Source: Alphaproteobacteria bacterium
GTDB lineage: Bacteria; Pseudomonadota; Alphaproteobacteria; Rhodobacterales; Rhodobacteraceae
Assembly (NCBI GenBank): GCA_030425925.1
Contig: JAUHZO010000012.1
Coordinates: 84,106 to 148,105 of the forward strand
DNA: 64,000 bases
Direction: 5' to 3'
In this document: positions 1 through 8,887 of the stretch, piece by piece
Position numbering within the stretch: the first letter of the stretch is position 1
Layout of the letters: the number at the start of each line of letters is the position of its first letter
Notes under the pieces: model-generated
What the model was told of the DNA's origin: nothing
Database searches by the model: none
Seen by the model: only the letters and a program-made list of their open reading frames with translations
Translations under genes and position numbers: made by a program

Positions 1-1
1 C

Positions 2-781
2 GTCGTGGCGCTGTTCCAGCCCGCCGAAGAAGGTGGCGGCGGGGCGAAGGCGATGGTCGAGGACGGGGTGATGGACCGGTTCGGCATCGACGAGGTCTAT
101 GGCATGCACAACATGCCCGGGCTGCCGGCGGGCCAGTTCGCCATCCGACCCGGTCCGATGCTGGCGGCGGCCGACGCCTTCCGCATCACCGTGCAGGGCC
201 GGGGCGGGCATGCGGCCAGGCCCGAGACATGTGTCGACACCAATCTGGCCGCCGCGCATGTGCTGGTGGCGCTGCAATCCATCGTGGCGCGCAACACCGA
301 TCCGCAGGCAGCGGTCGTGGTCTCGGTGGGCGGGCTGCGCTCGGACAGCGACGCGTACAACGTGATCCCCGACAAGGTGGTGCTGAAAGGCACGACGCGG
401 TTCCTGGATCCCGGTCTGCGGCCCTATGTCGAGCAGCGCATCGGCGAGGTGGCCGCGGCCACCGCGCAGGCCTACGGGGCCAGTGCGCGGCTGCGCTATG
501 TCCCCGGCGTGCTGCCCACCGTCAACAGCGCCGAGCAGACCGAGATTGCCGCCCGCGCTGCCGAGGCGGTGGCGGGCCATGTCGACCGCGCCATCCCGCC
601 GGTCATGGGCGGCGAGGATTTTTCCGACATGCTGGCGGTGCGTCCCGGCGCCTTCATCTTTGTCGGCAATGGCGACAGCGCCGGGCTGCATCACCCGGCT
701 TACGATTTCAATGACGCGATCCTGCCGGCGGGGGCAAGCTGGTTCACCGAACTGGCCGAAACCCGCCTGGCGCTGGCCTGA
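2..781 (+). CDS. M20-family amidohydrolase (hippurate hydrolase-like), 5' end outside window
   Basis: This is the C-terminal two thirds of an M20D metallo-amidohydrolase, which cleaves N-acyl amino acids such as hippurate using two metal ions in the cytoplasm. The frame is open from the first base, so the gene begins to the left of the window. Visible motifs are the PAEEGGGGAK segment (catalytic and metal-binding Glu pair), the GRGGHAARP segment of the dimerisation domain, and the C-terminal VMGGEDF metal ligand. The next gene, 31 bases downstream, encodes a close paralogue with the same motifs, so this is a tandem duplication and probably one operon. The exact substrate cannot be told from sequence. 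Confidence 0.9.
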   Translation, partial: VVALFQPAEEGGGGAKAMVEDGVMDRFGIDEVYGMHNMPGLPAGQFAIRPGPMLAAADAFRITVQGRGGHAARPETCVDTNLAAAHVLVALQSIVARNTDPQAAVVVSVGGLRSDSDAYNVIPDKVVLKGTTRFLDPGLRPYVEQRIGEVAAATAQAYGASARLRYVPGVLPTVNSAEQTEIAARAAEAVAGHVDRAIPPVMGGEDFSDMLAVRPGAFIFVGNGDSAGLHHPAYDFNDAILPAGASWFTELAETRLALA

Positions 782-812
782 CCGCCGGACGCGATACCTT
801 CAGGAGACTTCC

Positions 813-1976
813 ATGCCCGTCAAGAACCGCTTTGCCGAATTGCAGGACGAGATCACGGCCTGGCGCCGTGACATCCACGCCCATCCCGAACTGCTGTTCG
901 ACACCCATCGCACCAGCGCGCTGGTGGCCGAGAAGCTGCGCGCCTTCGGCTGCGACGAGGTGGTCGAGGGCATCGGCCAGACCGGGGTCGTGGGGGTCAT
1001 CAAGGGCCTCCAGTCGGGTTCGGGCAAGGTGGTGGGCCTGCGCGCCGACATGGACGCGCTGCCGATCGAGGAGCGGACCGGGCTGCCCTATGCCTCGCAG
1101 ACGCCCGGCGCGATGCATGCCTGCGGCCATGACGGCCATACCGCGATGCTGCTGGGGGCGGCGCGCTACCTTTCGGAGACGCGCAATTTCGACGGCACCG
1201 TAGTGCTGATCTTCCAGCCCGCCGAAGAGGGCGGCGGCGGCGGGCGCGAGATGTGCGCCGACGGCATGATGGACCGCTGGGGCATCCAGGAGGTGTACGG
1301 CATGCACAACTGGCCGGGTCGTCCGGTGGGCAGCTTTGCCATCCGCCCCGGCGCGTTCTTTGCTGCCGCGGACCTCCTGACCATCGAGATCACCGGCAAG
1401 GGCGGGCATGCCGCCAAGCCGCACGAGACCGTGGATCCGACGATCTGCGCCGCGCAGCTGGTGAGCGCGCTGCAGACCATCGCCAGCCGCAATGCCGATC
1501 CGATCAGCCAGATCGTGGTGTCGATCACCTCGTTCGAGACCTCGTCGCATGCGTTCAACGTGATCCCGACCTCGGTCACGCTGCGTGGCACGGTGCGCAC
1601 GCTCAGCCCGGAGAACCGCGACCTGGCCGAGGCGCGGATCAAGACGCTGGCCACCGCGCTGGCGCAGGGCTTCGGGGCCGAGGCGCGGGTGGATTACAAG
1701 CGCAACTACCCGGTCATGGTGAACCACGACGCGCAGACAGAGTTTGCCGCTGCCGTGGCGGCCTCGGTCTCGGGCAGGTGTGACGAGGCCCCGCAGGTGA
1801 TGGGGGGCGAGGATTTCGCCTTCATGCTGGAGGAACGGCCGGGGGCCTATATCCTGGTGGGCAACGGGGACACGGCGCATGTGCACCACCCGGAGTACAA
1901 CTTCAATGACGAGGCGATCCCGGCGGGCTGTTCCTGGTGGGCCGAGATCGTGGAACAGCGGATGCCGCTGGGGTAA
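813..1976 (+). CDS. M20-family amidohydrolase (hippurate hydrolase-like)
   Basis: Complete 387-residue M20D amidohydrolase, the usual length for the family. The ATG at 813 is preceded by AGGAG at 802-806, and the protein starts where relatives start (MPVKNRFAEL then WRRDIHAHPEL). Metal and catalytic motifs are HACGHDGH near residue 100, PAEEGGGGGRE and VMGGEDFAF near the C-terminus. The predicted role is cytoplasmic hydrolysis of N-acyl amino acids. It is a close paralogue of the gene just upstream. A strong hairpin follows the stop codon. Family assignment is secure; the substrate is not. Confidence 0.93.
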   Translation: MPVKNRFAELQDEITAWRRDIHAHPELLFDTHRTSALVAEKLRAFGCDEVVEGIGQTGVVGVIKGLQSGSGKVVGLRADMDALPIEERTGLPYASQTPGAMHACGHDGHTAMLLGAARYLSETRNFDGTVVLIFQPAEEGGGGGREMCADGMMDRWGIQEVYGMHNWPGRPVGSFAIRPGAFFAAADLLTIEITGKGGHAAKPHETVDPTICAAQLVSALQTIASRNADPISQIVVSITSFETSSHAFNVIPTSVTLRGTVRTLSPENRDLAEARIKTLATALAQGFGAEARVDYKRNYPVMVNHDAQTEFAAAVAASVSGRCDEAPQVMGGEDFAFMLEERPGAYILVGNGDTAHVHHPEYNFNDEAIPAGCSWWAEIVEQRMPLG

Positions 1977-1979
1977 CCG

Positions 1980-2009
1980 CGCAGGGTGCGTGCAAACACG
2001 CACCCTGCG
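1980..2009. terminator. Bidirectional hairpin terminator
   Basis: Perfect inverted repeat with 13-base arms (1980-1992 and 1997-2009) and a CAAA loop, in the 38 bases between two convergent genes. Placement and symmetry suggest it stops transcription from both sides. There is no long U-tract. Confidence 0.7.
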
Positions 2010-2014
2010 GGCTG

Positions 2015-3052
2015 TTACCGGCGCTGCTTTGACTTGGCGGCCATCACACCCCTGACCATCTTGCCAAAGGCCTTGTCGCGGGCGCGGGCCTCGGCCAGCG
2101 TGGCGTTGTTGTGGGCGTCTTCGCGTTGCAGTTTGCGCCAGCGTTCCAGACGCGCGGGATCGAGGCGGCCGTCCGCCAGGGCGGCCGCCACCGCGCATCC
2201 CGGCTCGGCCTCGTGGGCGCAGTCGCGAAAGCGGCAGTCCCGCGCCAGCGCCGCGATGTCCTCGAACACGGCACCGATGCCCTCTGCCGCGTCGGCCAGT
2301 TGCAGCTCGCGCATGCCCGGCGTGTCGATCAGCCAGCCGCCCGCGCCGGTCGGCACCAGTTCGCGCGCCGTGGTGGTGTGGCGCCCGCGCGCATCGTCTT
2401 CGCGGATGGCTTGCGTCGCACCCTCCGGCGCGGCGGTCAGGGCGTTGCGCAGGGTGGTCTTGCCCACGCCGGAACTGCCCACCAGCGCCAGCGTCTGCCC
2501 GTCGCGGCACCAGGGGTGCAGGCGGGCCACCTCGTCCGGGTCGGTGGCGTTCAGCGCCAGCGCCGTCACCAGCGGCGACAGGCGCTGCGCCGCCATCAGG
2601 TCGTCGCGCGGGTCGATGGCCAGATCGGCCTTGGTCAGGATCACCAGCGGCAGCGCGCCGCTGGCGGTCACCATGGCCAGGTACCGCTCCAGCCGTGCGA
2701 CGTTGAAATCGGCATTGCAGGAGGTGACGATGCCCACCGTGTCCACATTGGCGGCGATGCGCTGGGTTTCGGCCCGCGTGCCCGCGGCGCGGCGGGTCAG
2801 CTGGGTGTACGGGGCCAGCCGGCGCAGGGCGCGCGGGCCGTCGCAGAGCACCCAGTCCCCCACGGCATAGTGCCCTGCGGGCTCTGCAGGGATCAGCGAG
2901 AGCGGCCCGGAGGGCCCCAGCGACTCCAGCCGGTCGCGATGCACGGCGCTGAGCCGGGCGGGGGTGAGGCGGGTTTCGTCAGCCTCCAGCTGACGGGCGA
3001 AATGGGCCGACCAGCCAAGGCCGGCAAGAATCTGGTTTGTCAATTCAGTCAT
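2015..3052 (-). CDS. rsgA: Ribosome small-subunit GTPase RsgA
   Basis: Circularly permuted GTPase that acts late in maturation of the 30S ribosomal subunit. The order of GTPase motifs is permuted as expected: G4 (TKAD) comes first, then the P-loop (GSSGVGKTT), then RHTTT (switch region) and DTPGM (G3). The C-terminus has the Cys/His zinc-binding segment (CRFRDCAHEAEPGC). I start it at the ATG giving MTELTNQIL, because the 15 codons upstream of it in the open frame look non-coding. It is convergent with the amidohydrolase genes. 345 residues is normal for the family. Confidence 0.95.
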   Translation of the reverse strand: MTELTNQILAGLGWSAHFARQLEADETRLTPARLSAVHRDRLESLGPSGPLSLIPAEPAGHYAVGDWVLCDGPRALRRLAPYTQLTRRAAGTRAETQRIAANVDTVGIVTSCNADFNVARLERYLAMVTASGALPLVILTKADLAIDPRDDLMAAQRLSPLVTALALNATDPDEVARLHPWCRDGQTLALVGSSGVGKTTLRNALTAAPEGATQAIREDDARGRHTTTARELVPTGAGGWLIDTPGMRELQLADAAEGIGAVFEDIAALARDCRFRDCAHEAEPGCAVAAALADGRLDPARLERWRKLQREDAHNNATLAEARARDKAFGKMVRGVMAAKSKQRR

Positions 3053-3281
3053 CCCGTTCGGACATGCGTCTGACACTGCCGCAGGGCAGTGCCGCAAAAG
3101 CGCGCGGGCGGCGTGGCCTCAGGCCGACGCGGCCCGGAGGGGGAAGGCAAGCTCCATGAGTCCTCCGTCCGGTTGGGGTGCAGGCAGGATAGGCGGGCCG
3201 GGTCCGCGCCGCAAGCGCGCTGGTCAATCCGACCGGGCATTGTTATGTCCGCGCCACATCCCGTCACGCCGGAGCGCCGCC

Positions 3282-4082
3282 ATGACCCGAGCCGCCAATG
3301 TCATGTGCATCAAGTGGGGCACGCTGTACGGCCCCGATTATGTCAACCGCCTCTATTCCGGCGTGCGCCGCCACCTGTCGCGCCCGGTGCGGTTCTTCTG
3401 CATGACCGACGATGCGGCGGGCCTTCACCCGGATGTGGAGATCCTGCCGCTGCCGGTCGAACCCTTTGCCGAGCCGATGAACGCGGCGCTGGCGGTGGCC
3501 AACCGGCAGGGGGCGATGCGCAAGGTGTCGCTGTTCCGGCCGGGGCTGGTGGCCGATCTGGACGGGCCGGTGCTGGGCTTCGACCTCGATGTGGTGATCA
3601 CCGGCGGGCTGGACGAGATCCACGACATGGCCCCGGGCAAGGTGGCGATGCGCCATGACTGGACGGAAAAGCGCAAGGGGCGGCCCACCGGGCACGGATC
3701 GGTCTTTCGTTTCGACCCGGCATTGCACGGGTTCTTGTACGACGACATTGCCGCCAACCCCTATGCCGAGGTGGAAGAGGCCCGCGGGTCCGAGCAACGC
3801 TATACCTCGCACAAGGCCATGGCGCGCGGGGTTTTCGACTATATCCCAGAGGATTGGGTGGTGTCGTTCAAGTATGACTGCAACCCGTTCCCGGGCAACT
3901 GGCTGCGCCCGCCGCGCCTGCCGGACAGCGCGCGGGTGGTGTGTTTTCACGGGCGGCCCAAGATGCCCGAGGCGGTTGCGGGCTATTCCGGGTCGGTCCT
4001 GCGCCGGTCGCGCCCCTGTGACTGGCTCAAGGCGCACTGGATCGACGCGGCGCGGGCCGATCTGGGCCGGGGCTGGGCCTGA
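3282..4082 (+). CDS. Putative glycosyltransferase (GT-A-like)
   Basis: 266-residue protein starting MTRAANVMCIKWGTLYG. The early beta-strand, the segment RPVRFFCMTDD and the acidic GFDLDVVI motif (a DxD-like element after ADLDGPVL) resemble GT-A-fold glycosyltransferases that use nucleotide-sugar donors. No signal peptide or membrane segment is seen, so it would work in the cytoplasm. It is transcribed away from rsgA, and two palindromic repeats follow it. The donor and acceptor are unknown, and the glycosyltransferase call rests on motif resemblance only. Confidence 0.6.
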   Translation: MTRAANVMCIKWGTLYGPDYVNRLYSGVRRHLSRPVRFFCMTDDAAGLHPDVEILPLPVEPFAEPMNAALAVANRQGAMRKVSLFRPGLVADLDGPVLGFDLDVVITGGLDEIHDMAPGKVAMRHDWTEKRKGRPTGHGSVFRFDPALHGFLYDDIAANPYAEVEEARGSEQRYTSHKAMARGVFDYIPEDWVVSFKYDCNPFPGNWLRPPRLPDSARVVCFHGRPKMPEAVAGYSGSVLRRSRPCDWLKAHWIDAARADLGRGWA

Positions 4083-4097
4083 CGGTCGGGGGCGGCG

Positions 4098-4124
4098 GCA
4101 AGATTTTTCGGCGAAAAATCTTGC
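4098..4124. repeat. Palindromic element, copy 1 (possible terminator)
   Basis: Perfect inverted repeat with 13-base arms (4098-4110 and 4112-4124) around one central base. The core is ATTTTTCG-G-CGAAAAAT. It lies 15 bases after the glycosyltransferase-like gene, and a second copy of the core follows 28 bases later. Confidence 0.75.
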
Positions 4125-4152
4125 GCCCCGGCGCTGGGCGCGCGGGGCGGGA

Positions 4153-4179
4153 CGACGATTTTTCGGCGAAAAATCGTCG
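4153..4179. repeat. Palindromic element, copy 2 (possible terminator)
   Basis: Second perfect inverted repeat with 13-base arms (4153-4165 and 4167-4179) and one central base. The ATTTTTCG-G-CGAAAAAT core is identical to copy 1 but the outer bases differ and are compensated on both arms, which argues for selection on the hairpin. It lies upstream of fabF. Confidence 0.75.
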
Positions 4180-4272
4180 ATCGCCCGGCGGCACCGTTAC
4201 GCGCCGCCCTTGCCCCCGCTTGGCCTGACGCGGTAAGAGCGTCAAAAGACCACGTGAGGGAAGGGCAGAAGC

Positions 4273-5535
4273 ATGACACGTCGCGTCGTTGTCACCGGGC
4301 TTGGGCTTGTCACACCATTGGCCTGCGGGGTGGATCAGAGCTGGAGCCGCCTGCTGGACGGCCGGTCCGGCGCAGGGGCCATCTCCCGGTTCGATGCCAG
4401 TCATCTGGCCACCACCTATGCCTGCGAGGTACCGCTGGGCGATGGCAGCGACGGCACCTTCAATGCCGATGACTGGATGGAGAAGAAGGAGCAGCGCAAG
4501 GTTGACGACTTCATCCTCTACGGCATCGCCGCCGCCGAACAGGCGGTGCGCGATGCCGGCTGGATGCCCGAGGACGAAGAGGGCCGCCAGCGCACCGGCG
4601 TGATGATCGGTTCGGGGATCGGCGGGCTGAACTCCATCGCCGAAACCGCGCTGCTGATCCGCGACAAGGGCCCGCGGCGGGTGTCGCCTTTCTTCATCCC
4701 GGGCGCTCTGATCAACCTGATCTCGGGCAACGTGTCGATCCGCTACGGCTTCAAGGGCCCCAACCACGCGGTGGTCACCGCCTGCTCCACCGGCGCGCAT
4801 GCCATCGGCGATGCCGGGCGGATGATCCGGTACGGCGATGCCGACGTGATGGTCGCCGGCGGGGCCGAGGCGGCGATTTCCGAGATCGGGATTGCCGGCT
4901 TCAACGCCTGCAAGGCGCTGTCGACGCGGCGCGGCGACGCGCCGGAAACCGCCTCGCGCCCCTATGATGCCGACCGTGACGGCTTTGTCATGGGCGAAGG
5001 CGCAGGCGTCGTGGTGCTGGAAGAGTACGAGCACGCGAAGGCCCGCGGCGCGCGCATCTATGCCGAGCTCTGCGGCTATGGCCTGTCCGGGGACGCCTAT
5101 CACATCACCGCCCCGAGCGAGGATGGCGACGGGGCCGAGCGCTCCATGCGGGCGGCGCTGAAGGATGCGGGGCTGGTGCCCTCGGCCATCGACTACATCA
5201 ACGCGCATGGCACCTCGACCATGGCGGACACCATCGAGCTTGCCGCGGTCGAACGGCTGCTGGGCGATCACGCGGCGCAGGCGACCATGTCGTCGACCAA
5301 GTCGATGACCGGGCATCTGCTGGGCGCGGCGGGCGCGATCGAGGCGATCTTCTCGATCCTCGCGATCCGCGACCAGGTGGCCCCGCCGACCATCAACCTC
5401 GACACGCCCGCCGTGGAAACCCCGCTGGACCTGGCCGCCAATGCAAAGCGGGCGCGCAAGGTGGACTACGCCTTGTCCAATTCGTTCGGCTTTGGCGGCA
5501 CCAATGCAAGCGTGATCTTCGGCAAGGTGGCGTAA
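4273..5535 (+). CDS. fabF: 3-oxoacyl-ACP synthase II FabF
   Basis: Condensing enzyme of type II fatty-acid synthesis: it adds two carbons from malonyl-ACP to an acyl-ACP in the cytoplasm. The nucleophile is Cys171 in TACSTGAHA. The two catalytic histidines are in NAHGTSTMADT and MTGHLLGAAGA, and the C-terminal GFGGTNAS loop is present. 420 residues is full length. It starts MTRRVVVTGLG as in relatives. The stop is three bases before mltG, so the two are almost certainly co-transcribed. acpP, which often precedes this pair, is not adjacent here. Confidence 0.97.
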   Translation: MTRRVVVTGLGLVTPLACGVDQSWSRLLDGRSGAGAISRFDASHLATTYACEVPLGDGSDGTFNADDWMEKKEQRKVDDFILYGIAAAEQAVRDAGWMPEDEEGRQRTGVMIGSGIGGLNSIAETALLIRDKGPRRVSPFFIPGALINLISGNVSIRYGFKGPNHAVVTACSTGAHAIGDAGRMIRYGDADVMVAGGAEAAISEIGIAGFNACKALSTRRGDAPETASRPYDADRDGFVMGEGAGVVVLEEYEHAKARGARIYAELCGYGLSGDAYHITAPSEDGDGAERSMRAALKDAGLVPSAIDYINAHGTSTMADTIELAAVERLLGDHAAQATMSSTKSMTGHLLGAAGAIEAIFSILAIRDQVAPPTINLDTPAVETPLDLAANAKRARKVDYALSNSFGFGGTNASVIFGKVA

Positions 5536-5538
5536 GCC

Positions 5539-6693
5539 ATGTGGCGTCACATCGCGTCGAACGCGCTGTCGTTCCTCGTTGTCCTGGTGTTCCTGATGGG
5601 CGGCGCGCTGATCTGGGCGCAGAACAGCTATGTCGCCAGCGGCCCGCTGGACCAGGCGATCTGCCTCGAGGTGCCGCGCGGCAGTTCGATGGGACGGGTG
5701 TCGGAAAACCTCGAAGACCAGGGCGCGATCTCCAGCGCGGTGCTGTTCCGGCTGGGCGCGGATTACACCGACCGGGCGCAGGCGCTGAAGGCGGGCAGCT
5801 ATCTGGTGCCCGAACGCGCCTCGATGGCCGAGATCACCGACATCATCACCCGCGGCGGCGCCTCGACCTGCGGGACCGAGGTGGTCTATCGCATCGGCAT
5901 CACCCGCGCCACCGTGCAGGTGCGCGAGATCGACCCGGCCACGGGCCGCTATGTCACCCAGGCCAGCTTTGACCCGGCCGAGGGCGCGCCGCCCGCGGAA
6001 TACCGCGCCGTGCGCAACCGCCCCGACACGCGCTACCGCATCGCGCTGGCCGAGGGCGTGACCAGCTGGCAGGTGGTCGAGGAACTCAAGCAGCTCGACA
6101 TCCTGGACGGCGGCGCCGATGTGCCGCCCGAGGGCAGCCTTGCGCCGGACAGCTACGAGGTCAGCCCGGGCGACAGCATCGGCTCGGTGCTTGCGCGCAT
6201 GCAGGAGGCGCAGGAGCTGATCCTCGCCCGCGCGTGGGAGAGCCGCGCCGGGGACCTGCCGCTCGACAGCCCCGAAGAGGCGCTGATCCTCGCCTCGATC
6301 ATCGAGAAGGAAACCGGCGGGCCGGAAGAGCGCGGACTGGTGGCCAGCGTCTTCGTCAACCGCCTGGAACGCGGCATGCGCCTGCAGACCGACCCGACGG
6401 TGATCTACGGCATCACGCAAGGGCAGGGCGTGCTGGGGCGCGGCCTGCGCCAGTCGGAGCTGCGCCGCGCGACGCCGTGGAACACCTACGTGATCGACGG
6501 CCTGCCGCCGACGCCCATCGCCAACCCGGGCCGCGCCAGCATCGAGGCGGCGCTGAACCCGGATGACACGGATTTCATCTTCTTCGTCGCCAGGACGCTG
6601 GACCCGGCCGACGGCCACAACTTCGCCGCCACCCTCGACGAGCACAACCGCAACGTCGCCGCCTACCGCGCGCTGGAGCGGGCGAACCAGTAG
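5539..6693 (+). CDS. mltG: Endolytic murein transglycosylase MltG
   Basis: Inner-membrane lytic transglycosylase that cleaves nascent glycan strands and so limits peptidoglycan chain length. A single N-terminal membrane anchor lies at about residues 8-28 (ALSFLVVLVFLMGGALIW), with the rest in the periplasm. The YceG domain carries the catalytic Glu256 in ASIIEKETGG, followed by TDPTVIYG and the conserved TPWNTY and LPPTPIANPG segments. 384 residues is typical. It follows fabF by three bases, an arrangement known from other alphaproteobacteria. Confidence 0.95.
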   Translation: MWRHIASNALSFLVVLVFLMGGALIWAQNSYVASGPLDQAICLEVPRGSSMGRVSENLEDQGAISSAVLFRLGADYTDRAQALKAGSYLVPERASMAEITDIITRGGASTCGTEVVYRIGITRATVQVREIDPATGRYVTQASFDPAEGAPPAEYRAVRNRPDTRYRIALAEGVTSWQVVEELKQLDILDGGADVPPEGSLAPDSYEVSPGDSIGSVLARMQEAQELILARAWESRAGDLPLDSPEEALILASIIEKETGGPEERGLVASVFVNRLERGMRLQTDPTVIYGITQGQGVLGRGLRQSELRRATPWNTYVIDGLPPTPIANPGRASIEAALNPDDTDFIFFVARTLDPADGHNFAATLDEHNRNVAAYRALERANQ

Positions 6694-6930
6694 GGGGGTG
6701 AGGGTAGTTTTTATACTGGAAGTATCAGTTTGAGTACTGACGGCCCGGAGCTGCAGTTCACACACACCTAGCGAACGCTCTCATGCGCGCACAGCTTGAC
6801 TTCGCGCCTGCAGCGAACTTCCGCTTCCCGCCCAAAATGCTCAATGCTGCTTCAAGGCACTGCGACCAAATCGGCTGTAAGCCAACCGCCCGGTATCGAC
6901 CTCTGACGCGCGGGGCGGAACATCCCCCCC

Positions 6931-7275
6931 TCATCCCCCCGCAATCGCCCTCTGCGCCTTCTTCGTCAGGCCCGCAAAGACGATGCGGTAGGAGGTCTCG
7001 ATGCGGTCGCGGAGTTCGTCTTCGGGGATGGTGTCCCAGTCCACGCGGACCCAGGAGCGGTGGAAATAGGGGGCGCGGTGGGCGCGGTGCATCTCGATCA
7101 GCAGGGTCGCGTCCTCGATCGAGGGGGTCTTGACCGAGACGCCGTCATTCGCCACGCCGATGCAGGCGAACAGCTTGCCGCCCACCTTCCACGCATCGTG
7201 TCCGCCGCCCCAGGGGTCGGACCATTCGGCCCCGGGCAGCGCGCGGCAGATCTCGTTGACGGTCTCGCGGCTCAT
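6931..7275 (-). CDS. MmcQ/YjbR-family protein
   Basis: 114-residue cytoplasmic protein of the YjbR (CyaY-like fold) family. The family signature is visible: an N-terminal helix (VNEICRALPGAEWS), DAWKVGGKLFACIG, the SVKTPS strand, and the WVRVDW segment before a helix ending in LTKKAQRA. Members have been proposed to bind DNA, but the function is not established. I start it at the ATG giving MSRETVNE. It is convergent with mltG; the 237 bases between them hold no supported gene. Confidence 0.85.
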   Translation of the reverse strand: MSRETVNEICRALPGAEWSDPWGGGHDAWKVGGKLFACIGVANDGVSVKTPSIEDATLLIEMHRAHRAPYFHRSWVRVDWDTIPEDELRDRIETSYRIVFAGLTKKAQRAIAGG

Positions 7276-7377
7276 GCCCCGATCCTGCCAGCCCCGGGGC
7301 GGCCCGGCAAGGGCTGCGCTATTTCCATCCCGGCGCGAAGTTGCTAAGCCCGCCGCGACCCGTGCGACGGAGGCGCT

Positions 7378-8766
7378 ATGGACATCTTCCTTACCAATAC
7401 CCGGACCCGCAGGAAAGAGCGCTTTGCCCCGCTCGACCCGTCCCATGTGCGGATGTATGTCTGCGGGCCCACCGTCTATGACCGCGCGCATCTGGGCAAT
7501 GCGCGGCCCGTGCTGGTGTTCGACGTGCTCTACCGGCTGTTGCGTCATGTCTACGGGGCAGGGCACGTCACCTATGTGCGCAATTTCACCGATGTGGACG
7601 ACCGGATCAACGAGACGGCGCTGAAGCGCAAGCAGGCCGGGGCGGCGGGGACGCTGGAGGCCTTGATCGCCGAGCGGTCGGACGAGACGATCCGCTGGTA
7701 TCACGAGGACATGGATGCGCTTGGCGCGCTGCGCCCCGATCATGAACCGCGCGCCACGGGCTATATCGCCCAGATGGTGGCGATGATCGAGGGGCTGATC
7801 GACAAGGGCTTTGCCTATGCGGCCGAGGGGCATGTGCTGTTTGCCGTGGACCGGTTTGCCGCCTATGGCGCGCTGTCGGGGCGGTCGGTGGACGACATGA
7901 TCGCCGGCGCGCGGGTCGAGGTCGCGCCCTACAAGCGCAACCCGATGGATTTCGTGCTGTGGAAGCCCTCCGACGGGGACCTGCCGGGCTGGGACAGTCC
8001 CTGGGGCCGGGGGCGGCCGGGCTGGCATATCGAATGCTCGGCCATGGCCAAGGCGCTTCTGGGCGAGGTGTTCGACATCCATGCCGGCGGCAACGACCTG
8101 ATGTTCCCGCATCACGAGAACGAGATCGCGCAAAGCTGCTGCGCCAACGGGACGGAGGCCATGGCGCAGGTCTGGCTGCACAACGAGATGCTGCAGGTGG
8201 AAGGGCGGAAGATGTCCAAGTCGCTGGGCAATTTCTTTACCGTCCGCGACCTGCTGGAGCAGGGCGTGCCGGGCGAGGTGATCCGGTTCGTGATGCTGTC
8301 CACGCATTATCGCAAGCCGATGGACTGGACGGCCGAGAAGGCGCGCGAGGCGGAGGGCACCTTGCGGAAATGGCGCGGCCTGGTGGACGGTGTCGAGGCC
8401 GGGCCGGTGCCCGACGGGGTGTTGGCGGCGCTGGCCGACGACATCAACACTGCCGGCGCGATTGCCGAACTGCACCGCCTGGCCTCGGCCGGGGAGGCCC
8501 CGGCGCTGAAGGCCGGGGCGGCGTTGCTTGGGCTGCTGGGGGAGGATCTGGGCGGCTGGGACGTGGTAGTGGCCGATCTTTCGGAATGGGAGACGCGGCT
8601 GGCCGAGGCGCGGGCGCAAGCGATGCAGAGCAAGGACTTTGCCGAGGTGGATCGGCTGAAGGCGGCGCTGGTGGCGGCCGGGGTCGAGGTGCGCATGTCG
8701 AAGGCGGGCGTGGCGCTGGTGCCGGGCCCGGGGTTCGACATGGCGCGGCTGGAGGCGCTGACATGA
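7378..8766 (+). CDS. cysS: Cysteinyl-tRNA synthetase
   Basis: Class I aminoacyl-tRNA synthetase that charges tRNA-Cys. The ATG at 7378 follows GGAGG at 7369-7373. The HIGH-type motif is HLGN within [11 protein letters not shown], and the KMSKS loop is [10 protein letters not shown]. Zinc ligands are Cys in CGPTVYD, the later ECSAMA and FPHHENE. 462 residues is full length. It starts [14 protein letters not shown]. The gene stands alone, divergent from the YjbR-type gene and followed by a repeat element. Confidence 0.97.
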   Translation: MDIFLTNTRTRRKERFAPLDPSHVRMYVCGPTVYDRAHLGNARPVLVFDVLYRLLRHVYGAGHVTYVRNFTDVDDRINETALKRKQAGAAGTLEALIAERSDETIRWYHEDMDALGALRPDHEPRATGYIAQMVAMIEGLIDKGFAYAAEGHVLFAVDRFAAYGALSGRSVDDMIAGARVEVAPYKRNPMDFVLWKPSDGDLPGWDSPWGRGRPGWHIECSAMAKALLGEVFDIHAGGNDLMFPHHENEIAQSCCANGTEAMAQVWLHNEMLQVEGRKMSKSLGNFFTVRDLLEQGVPGEVIRFVMLSTHYRKPMDWTAEKAREAEGTLRKWRGLVDGVEAGPVPDGVLAALADDINTAGAIAELHRLASAGEAPALKAGAALLGLLGEDLGGWDVVVADLSEWETRLAEARAQAMQSKDFAEVDRLKAALVAAGVEVRMSKAGVALVPGPGFDMARLEALT

Positions 8767-8793
8767 CCGGCGGGGTGCCGCGGCACGGGCAGA

Positions 8794-8849
8794 GGGGGCT
8801 CTGCCCCCGCGCCTTCGGCGCCCCCCGGGGCATTTTTCCCAAGAAGAAG
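8794..8849. repeat. Interspersed intergenic repeat, copy 1
   Basis: GC-rich double hairpin (GGGGGC-CT-GCCCCC, then GGCGC-type arms) followed by CCCCGGGG, a T-rich run and AAGAAGAAG. A second, diverged copy lies at 33104-33164 with the same order of parts. It sits in the 121-base gap between cysS and cimA. Confidence 0.75.
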
Positions 8850-8887
8850 ACAGGGGCGTTGCGTCCTGCGGAGCGGGGGAGGCTCGG

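Noticed and set aside
6783..7133. 116-codon frame between mltG and the YjbR-type gene
   Set aside because: It overlaps the YjbR-type gene on the other strand and reads as Arg/Ser/Pro-rich noise; the gap may hold a decayed repeat.
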